This document shows positions 59,800-64,000 of a DNA stretch of 64,000 nucleotides, one piece after another. The notes under the pieces were generated by a model, which worked only from the letters and a program-made list of their open reading frames with translations, was not told the origin of the DNA and did no database searches. This DNA is from Pseudomonas simiae (GTDB lineage Bacteria; Pseudomonadota; Gammaproteobacteria; Pseudomonadales; Pseudomonadaceae). Made by a program: the position numbers and the translations under genes. The stretch's first letter is position 1. The number at the start of each line of letters is the position of its first letter. Location: NCBI RefSeq assembly GCF_900111895.1, contig NZ_FOKB01000007.1, positions 186,001 to 250,000 of the forward strand, in the 5' to 3' direction.

Positions 59800-60618
59800 G
59801 TGCAACTCGACCTGCCTGACAACCCCTGGCTGGAACTGCGCCGCCTGACCCCGGCGCGCATTGCCCTGGGCCGAACCGGCACCAGCATTCCCACCCACGC
59901 GCAGCTGGATTTTCAGTTTGCCCACGCCCAGGCGCGGGACGCGGTGCATTTGCCCTTTGACCATGCGGGCCTCAGCAGCCAGCTGGCCGAACGCGGGCGT
60001 GACAGCCTGCTGCTGCACAGCGCCGCTGCAGACCGCCACAGCTACCTGCAACGCCCGGATTTGGGGCGGCGCTTGAGCGATGAATCCGCCCAAGCGCTGC
60101 GCGACCACGCGTCGGCCAACCCCGGCGGCGTGGATTTGGCCGTTGTAGTGGCCGATGGTTTATCCGCGCTGGCCGTGCATAAACACACCTTGCCGTTTCT
60201 GACGCGCATGGAAGAACAAACCCACGCCGAAGGCTGGTCGTTGTCGCCGGTCATCCTGGTGGAACAAGGCCGCGTGGCGGTGGCGGATGAAATCGGGCAA
60301 TTGCTCGGCGCCAAGATGGTGGTGATCCTGATCGGCGAACGGCCGGGGCTCAGTTCACCGGACAGTCTGGGGCTGTATTTCACCTACAACCCCAAGGTCG
60401 GCCTCACCGACGCCTATCGCAATTGCATCTCCAATGTACGCCTGGAGGGCCTGAGCTATGGCATGGCGGCTCATCGCTTGCTGTATTTGATGCGAGAAGC
60501 GTGTCGTCGGCAGCTGTCGGGGGTCAACCTCAAGGACGAAGCGCAGGTTCAGACCATTGAATCCGATGATCCGGACCTGATGAAAGGCAATTTCCTGCTC
60601 AGTTCACCGGATGACTGA
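59800..60618 (+). CDS. eutC: Ethanolamine ammonia-lyase small subunit
   Basis: A protein of 272 residues forming the B12-binding small subunit of the lyase. LRRLTPARIALGRTGTSIPTHAQLDFQFAHAQARDAVH at the N-terminus and SPVILVEQGRVAVADEIGQLLGAKMVVILIGERPGLSSPDSLGLYFTYNPK in the middle are diagnostic, followed by RNCISNVRLEGLSYGMAAHRL. The gene may start at GTG 59800 with a good ribosome-binding site; the ATG at 59785 would add five residues and overlap eutB. The next gene is 92 bp away. Confidence 0.93.
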   Translation: MQLDLPDNPWLELRRLTPARIALGRTGTSIPTHAQLDFQFAHAQARDAVHLPFDHAGLSSQLAERGRDSLLLHSAAADRHSYLQRPDLGRRLSDESAQALRDHASANPGGVDLAVVVADGLSALAVHKHTLPFLTRMEEQTHAEGWSLSPVILVEQGRVAVADEIGQLLGAKMVVILIGERPGLSSPDSLGLYFTYNPKVGLTDAYRNCISNVRLEGLSYGMAAHRLLYLMREACRRQLSGVNLKDEAQVQTIESDDPDLMKGNFLLSSPDD

Positions 60619-60710
60619 TCGCGGTACGATTGCGCTTTTTCGCGCCATTAGGCAGCATCGAGTCACGGCCGCTTGTGTGGTCATACCCCATTTGGAAGTT
60701 GAGGCCTGGC

Positions 60711-61169
60711 ATGCGGATTACTCAAGCGACCCCGGAACACCTGGACCTGCTGACCCCGTTGTTCGTCAAATACCGCGAGTTCTACGGGGCCTTGCCCTTC
60801 CCGGATTCATCGCGGGCCTTTCTGGAAAAACGCCTGCGCCGCAAGGAATCGGTGATTTACCTGGCCCTGGCGGATGATGACGACAAGAAACTGCTGGGCT
60901 TTTGCCAGCTGTACCCGAGCTTTTCGTCGCTATCACTCAAGCGCGTGTGGATCCTCAACGACATCTACGTGGCTGAAGACGCGCGCCGACAACTGGTGGC
61001 GGACAACCTGATGCGCACGGCGAAGAAAATGGCCAAGGAGACCCACGCGGTACGGTTGCGGGTCTCGACCAGCAGTGACAATGAAGTGGCGCAGAAGACC
61101 TATGAGTCGATCGGGTTTCGCGAGGACACCGAGTTCAAGAACTACACCTTGCCAATCAACGAAGACTGA
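60711..61169 (+). CDS. GNAT-family N-acetyltransferase
   Basis: A protein of 152 residues with the GNAT fold: motif A region VWILNDIYVAEDARRQLVADNLMRTAKKMAKE (pattern V-x-x-x-x-R/Q-x-x-G/A for acetyl-CoA binding, here with A/Q replacing the usual Gly residues) and motif B SSDNEVAQKTYESIGFREDTEFKNYTLPI. The substrate is unknown. It starts at ATG 60711 (MRITQATPEHLDLL). It follows eutC and might be part of the same transcript, but ethanolamine catabolism does not need it. Confidence 0.85.
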   Translation: MRITQATPEHLDLLTPLFVKYREFYGALPFPDSSRAFLEKRLRRKESVIYLALADDDDKKLLGFCQLYPSFSSLSLKRVWILNDIYVAEDARRQLVADNLMRTAKKMAKETHAVRLRVSTSSDNEVAQKTYESIGFREDTEFKNYTLPINED

Positions 61170-61199
61170 CCCCAATAGCCAAAACGCCACAAATCCCCT

Positions 61200-61288
61200 G
61201 TGGGAGCGGGCTTGCTCGCGAAAGCGGCGGGGCAGTCACCGGATTAGTCGACTGATACGCCGCATTCGCGAGCAAGCCCGCTCCCACA
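61200..61288. repeat. REP pair (GTGGGAGCGGGCTTGCTCGCGAA type)
   Basis: Inverted arms 61200-61229 and 61260-61288 occupy much of the 305-bp gap between the GNAT and DedA genes. The rest of that gap holds a TATAAT box and a leader without visible structure. Confidence 0.9.
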
Positions 61289-61364
61289 TTTTGATCGATG
61301 TATGCCTGGAACACCCACGACATCCCCCGCTACAAAACCAACACGCTTTTCACGCCTCAATCCG

Positions 61365-61370
61365 TATAAT
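61365..61370 (+). promoter_or_regulatory. Probable -10 element of the DedA gene
   Basis: TATAAT lies 105 bp before the DedA ATG at 61475, leaving a leader of about 95 nt. No good -35 is seen. Confidence 0.4.
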
Positions 61371-61474
61371 GCGGACCTTTCAGGGTTGTAAGAATTGCGG
61401 CATACACTTGTAGCCTTATTACCCGAGCTTCCGCACAGGCCTGCTGAGCCGGGCCATCCACACAGGTGCCATCC

Positions 61475-62131
61475 ATGGATTTCAACCCGCTCGACCTTAT
61501 CCTGCATCTCGACGTCTACCTCGACCTGCTGGTAACCAATTACGGTCCGTGGATCTACGCCATTCTGTTTCTGGTCATTTTTTGCGAAACCGGCCTGGTG
61601 GTGATGCCATTCCTGCCGGGTGATTCGTTGCTGTTCATCGCAGGCGCCGTGGCGGCTGGCGGCGGCATGGACCCGGTGTTACTCGCCGGCCTGTTGATGC
61701 TGGCGGCAATCCTGGGCGACAGCACCAACTATGTGATCGGGCGAACAGCCGGAGAACGCCTGTTCAGCAACCCGAACTCGAAAATCTTCCGCCGCGACTA
61801 CCTGCAGAAGACCCACGACTTCTACGACAAGCACGGCGGCAAGACCGTGACCCTGGCGCGCTTCCTGCCGATCCTGCGCACCTTCGCGCCGTTCGTGGCC
61901 GGTATCGCCAAAATGCCTTATCCGCGCTTCTTCGGCTTCAGCGTATTCGGCACCATCCTGTGGGTCGGCGGCCTGGTGACCTTGGGTTACTTCTTCGGCA
62001 ACGTGCCGTTCATCAAGAAAAACCTGTCGCTGCTGGTGGTGTTCATCATTCTGCTGTCGCTGGTGCCGATGATCATTGGCGTGTTCCGCAGCCGTTTTGG
62101 CCGCGCGTCCTCCGAAGTCAAGTCGCAGTAA
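61475..62131 (+). CDS. DedA-family membrane protein
   Basis: Inner-membrane protein of 218 residues matching DedA/YqjA-type proteins, which act as lipid or undecaprenyl-phosphate flippases and support envelope homeostasis. Motifs are FCETGLVVMPFLPGDSLLF, ILGDSTNYVIGRTAG, FYDKHGGKTVTLARFLPILRTFAPFVAGIAKMPYPRF and WVGGLVTLGYFFGN. The ATG at 61475 (MDFNPLDLILHL) is preceded by AGGTG. The gene at 62138 follows by 6 bp, so they are probably cotranscribed. Confidence 0.93.
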   Translation: MDFNPLDLILHLDVYLDLLVTNYGPWIYAILFLVIFCETGLVVMPFLPGDSLLFIAGAVAAGGGMDPVLLAGLLMLAAILGDSTNYVIGRTAGERLFSNPNSKIFRRDYLQKTHDFYDKHGGKTVTLARFLPILRTFAPFVAGIAKMPYPRFFGFSVFGTILWVGGLVTLGYFFGNVPFIKKNLSLLVVFIILLSLVPMIIGVFRSRFGRASSEVKSQ

Positions 62132-62137
62132 GCGCCG

Positions 62138-62953
62138 ATGTGGTCGCTCAGCGCCTGGCGTCGCCAGCGCTTGCTGGCCAAGCACCCGATTGCCGATGAC
62201 ACCTGGCAGCGGGTGCGCCACCATTTGACCTTCCTCGACGGTATCAGCGCCGAGCAGGACCAATGGCTGCGCGAAGCCTGCGTGGTGTTCCTCGCCGAAA
62301 AGCACCTGACCGCCCTGCCCGGCGTCGAGCTGCACCAGGAACAACGCCTGCTGCTCGCCGCTCAGGCGCAATTGCCGTTGATGAACCTGGGCGACCTCGA
62401 CTGGTACCAGGGCTTCCATGAAATCGTGCTGTACCCCGACGACTTCGTCAGCCCCCAGCGCCATCGCGACAGCAGTGGCATCGAACACGAATGGGACGGC
62501 GAACACAGCGGCGAAGCCTGGCAACAGGGCCCGGTGATCCTCGCCTGGCCCGGGGTGCTGGCCAGTGGCAACTGGGAAGGCTACAACCTGGTCATCCACG
62601 AACTGGCGCACAAACTCGACATGCTCAACGGCGACGCCAACGGCCTGCCGCCGCTGCACAACGACATGCGCGTGCAGGAATGGGCCAGCGTGATGCAGAG
62701 CGCCTACGACGACCTCAATCGCCAACTGGACGCCAACCCGGACGCCGACACCGAGATCGACCCCTACGCCGCCGAAAACCCGGCTGAATTCTTCGCCGTC
62801 ACCAGCGAATATTTTTTCAGCGCTCCGGATTTGCTGGTCAACCGTTATCCACAGGTGTACGCCCAACTCAGCCGCTTTTATCGCCAGGATCCCTTGGCCC
62901 GCCTGACCCAACTGCAAGCCAGCGACCCGCGTTATCAGCCACAGGACGAATGA
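62138..62953 (+). CDS. mtfA: MtfA-like zinc-dependent peptidase (M90)
   Basis: A cytoplasmic metallopeptidase of 271 residues with zinc motif H154-E-x-x-H158 in LVIHELAHKLDMLNG; a downstream Glu in NPAEFFAVTSEYFF is the likely third ligand. The fold and length match MtfA, which in E. coli binds the Mlc repressor and affects glucose uptake, though whether pseudomonads with a different sugar system use it this way is unknown. Close spacing to the DedA gene (6 bp) suggests one transcript. Confidence 0.88.
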   Translation: MWSLSAWRRQRLLAKHPIADDTWQRVRHHLTFLDGISAEQDQWLREACVVFLAEKHLTALPGVELHQEQRLLLAAQAQLPLMNLGDLDWYQGFHEIVLYPDDFVSPQRHRDSSGIEHEWDGEHSGEAWQQGPVILAWPGVLASGNWEGYNLVIHELAHKLDMLNGDANGLPPLHNDMRVQEWASVMQSAYDDLNRQLDANPDADTEIDPYAAENPAEFFAVTSEYFFSAPDLLVNRYPQVYAQLSRFYRQDPLARLTQLQASDPRYQPQDE

Positions 62954-62995
62954 CCGTACGACGTCTGGCGCATGGCATCGGCGTCAGAATGTGCC

Positions 62996-63001
62996 TATAA
63001 T
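62996..63001 (+). promoter_or_regulatory. Probable -10 element of ppa
   Basis: TATAAT lies 61 bp before the ppa ATG. A convincing -35 is lacking, as TGGCAT at the right distance matches poorly. Confidence 0.45.
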
Positions 63002-63062
63002 CGCCGCCACTTTTAGGCCAATCCGGCCAAGTTTCTTGGCCAATTAACGGGGGCAACGCCCA

Positions 63063-63590
63063 ATGAGCTACAGCAAGATTCCGGCTGGCAAAGACCTGCC
63101 GAACGACATCTACGTCGCCATCGAGATTCCGGCCAACCACGCGCCGATCAAATACGAAATCGACAAAGACAGCGACTGCCTGTTCGTTGACCGTTTCATG
63201 GCCACCCCGATGTTCTACCCGGCCAACTACGGTTTCATCCCTAACACCCTGGCTGACGACGGTGATCCCCTCGACGTGCTGGTCGTAACCCCTTACCCGG
63301 TTACCCCAGGTTCGGTTATCCGCGCGCGTCCAGTCGGCATCCTGAACATGACCGACGACGGCGGCGGCGATGCCAAAGTGATCGCGGTTCCACACGACAA
63401 GCTGTCCCAGCTGTACGTGGACGTGAAGGAATACACCGACCTGCCGCCCCTGTTGCTGGAGCAGATCAAACACTTCTTCGAGAACTACAAAGACCTCGAA
63501 AAAGGCAAATGGGTGAAGATCGACGGTTGGGGCAACGCAGATGCCGCTCGCGCCGAGATCCTGAAGTCGGTCGCTGCCTACAAAGGCTGA
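63063..63590 (+). CDS. ppa: Inorganic pyrophosphatase
   Basis: A cytoplasmic family I pyrophosphatase of 175 residues that hydrolyses pyrophosphate to drive biosynthesis. KYEIDKDSDCLFVDRF, the metal-binding DDGDPLDVLVV (about residues 65-75) and NMTDDGGGDAKVIAVP (about 95-110) carry the active-site Asp residues. The length equals E. coli Ppa (176). A strong terminator follows. It is the last gene of the conserved block in this window. Confidence 0.97.
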   Translation: MSYSKIPAGKDLPNDIYVAIEIPANHAPIKYEIDKDSDCLFVDRFMATPMFYPANYGFIPNTLADDGDPLDVLVVTPYPVTPGSVIRARPVGILNMTDDGGGDAKVIAVPHDKLSQLYVDVKEYTDLPPLLLEQIKHFFENYKDLEKGKWVKIDGWGNADAARAEILKSVAAYKG

Positions 63591-63618
63591 TACCCGCTCC
63601 TCATTGCCCCGGCAATTG

Positions 63619-63648
63619 AAAAAGCCCCGATCATTCGGGGCTTTTTTT
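63619..63648 (+). terminator. Rho-independent terminator of ppa
   Basis: AAAGCCCCG pairs with CGGGGCTTT around a 6-nt loop and runs into a seven-T tract. The A-tract on the 5' side makes it work in both directions. Confidence 0.9.
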
Positions 63649-63774
63649 GTGGGAAAAATTAAACGACAAGTTCATTAACTTATATAAAAGGTTTAACCAG
63701 CCACTGAATCCGAAGTATCAGGCTACAACTAAGCAACGACCTACACACGCAACTCAACGCATGGTTTATTTGAT

Positions 63775-63790
63775 CTGTAATTCCGGCCAG
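63775..63790. promoter_or_regulatory. Possible LexA-like box
   Basis: CTG-N10-CAG (CTGTAATTCCGGCCAG) sits 14 bp before the repressor ATG. It keeps the outer bases of the SOS box, but its centre is GC-rich, so binding is uncertain. Confidence 0.3.
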
Positions 63791-63804
63791 TAAACTCTGC
63801 GTTC

Positions 63805-64000
63805 ATGAATACATCAGGTGATCGTTTAAAAGCGCTATTACGGGAAGTCCACCTTTCCGCCTCCGACTTCGCCAAGAACCGCGGCGTCACGCCCCAACAC
63901 GTGAACAACTGGTTCAAGCGCGGCGTCCCCATGGGCCGACTCAACGAAATCGCAGAACTGCTGTGCATCTCCAGCCGTTGGCTGCGCACCGGCGAAGGCC
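63805..64000 (+). CDS. Phage-type repressor, N-terminal fragment (Cro/CI-like HTH)
   Basis: The first 65 codons of a gene that runs off the window. MNTSGDRLKALLREVHLSASDFAKNRGVTPQHVNNWFKRGVP, then MGRLNEIAELLCISSRWLRTGEG, is a Cro/CI-type helix-turn-helix (recognition helix TPQHVNNWFKRG). In pseudomonads this start is common in repressors that carry a C-terminal S24 LexA-like self-cleaving domain; that part lies outside. No Shine-Dalgarno is visible before the ATG. The upstream 156 bp (63649-63804) is AT-rich and has an AAGTT-CATT-AACTT inverted repeat at 63668-63681. Confidence 0.75.
   Translation, partial: MNTSGDRLKALLREVHLSASDFAKNRGVTPQHVNNWFKRGVPMGRLNEIAELLCISSRWLRTGEG

Noticed and set aside
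1..64000. CRISPR array, tRNA or rRNA genes, transposase or integrase
   Set aside because: No regularly spaced direct repeats, cloverleaf sequences, rRNA sequence or recognisable transposase or integrase frame was found. The repeated sequences are REP pairs.

Overview
The window reads as ordinary chromosome of a fluorescent pseudomonad (Pseudomonas fluorescens group, Gammaproteobacteria). Four things point there: high GC; well-conserved Pseudomonas proteins such as LadS, the EatR-type ethanolamine regulator and the ybeD-lipB-lipA, rodA-pbpA-rlmH-rsfS-nadD-proA block; a gene order that, from memory, follows P. aeruginosa PAO1 from amn to ppa; and 13 intergenic REP elements of the Pseudomonas type with GTGGGAGC arms. 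No rRNA, tRNA, CRISPR array, transposase or integrase was seen.

Layout. 1-10.9 kb holds the 3' end of a TauD-type dioxygenase, hrpB, a small lipoprotein gene, fieF, a DUF6515 exported protein, a candidate small RNA, an Lrp/AsnC regulator, DUF2788, an RluE-type pseudouridine synthase, amn and an AidB-like acyl-CoA dehydrogenase. 10.9-17.6 kb has ladS, divergent from thiD-thiE-hemL, then a Sel1-repeat protein and DUF1820. 17.7-23.2 kb has miaB and the phoH-ybeY-corC-lnt operon. 23.3-29.5 kb has a YdcF/ElyC-like protein, an unrecognised 105-residue gene, leuS-lptE-holA and arfA. 29.5-43.5 kb is a cell-wall and housekeeping block: an MltB-type lytic transglycosylase, ldcA, ybeD-lipB-lipA, dacA, rlpA, mltB/sltB1, rodA, pbpA, rlmH, rsfS, nadD, proA. 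43.6-53 kb has mpg, a DedA-PAP2 fusion, a LON-domain protein, lrgA-lrgB, a MaoC hydratase, a MORN-repeat/C13-peptidase lipoprotein, an NAD(P)-binding protein, a YceK-type lipoprotein, ubiX and mpl. 53-60.6 kb is an ethanolamine module: regulator, sigma-54 promoter, aldehyde dehydrogenase, permease and eutBC. 60.7-64 kb has a GNAT acetyltransferase, a DedA protein, an MtfA-like peptidase, ppa, and the start of a phage-type repressor that runs off the edge.

How the genes work together. The envelope theme is strong. PBP2 and RodA build side wall; DacA, RlpA, two MltB-family enzymes and LdcA trim it; Mpl recycles stem peptides; Lnt, LptE, CorC and DedA proteins serve the outer and inner membranes. 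In the ethanolamine module the permease imports the substrate, EutBC releases acetaldehyde plus ammonia, and the aldehyde dehydrogenase oxidises the aldehyde; no microcompartment shell genes are present in the module.

Most of the window is core genome. The points most worth a second look are the MORN-repeat/caspase-like C13 lipoprotein, an intrinsic-terminator-like hairpin inside arfA (non-stop mRNA control), an orphan minus-strand terminator suggesting an unannotated small RNA, a hairpin over the ydcF ribosome-binding site, and a repressor with a possible LexA-like box at the right edge.
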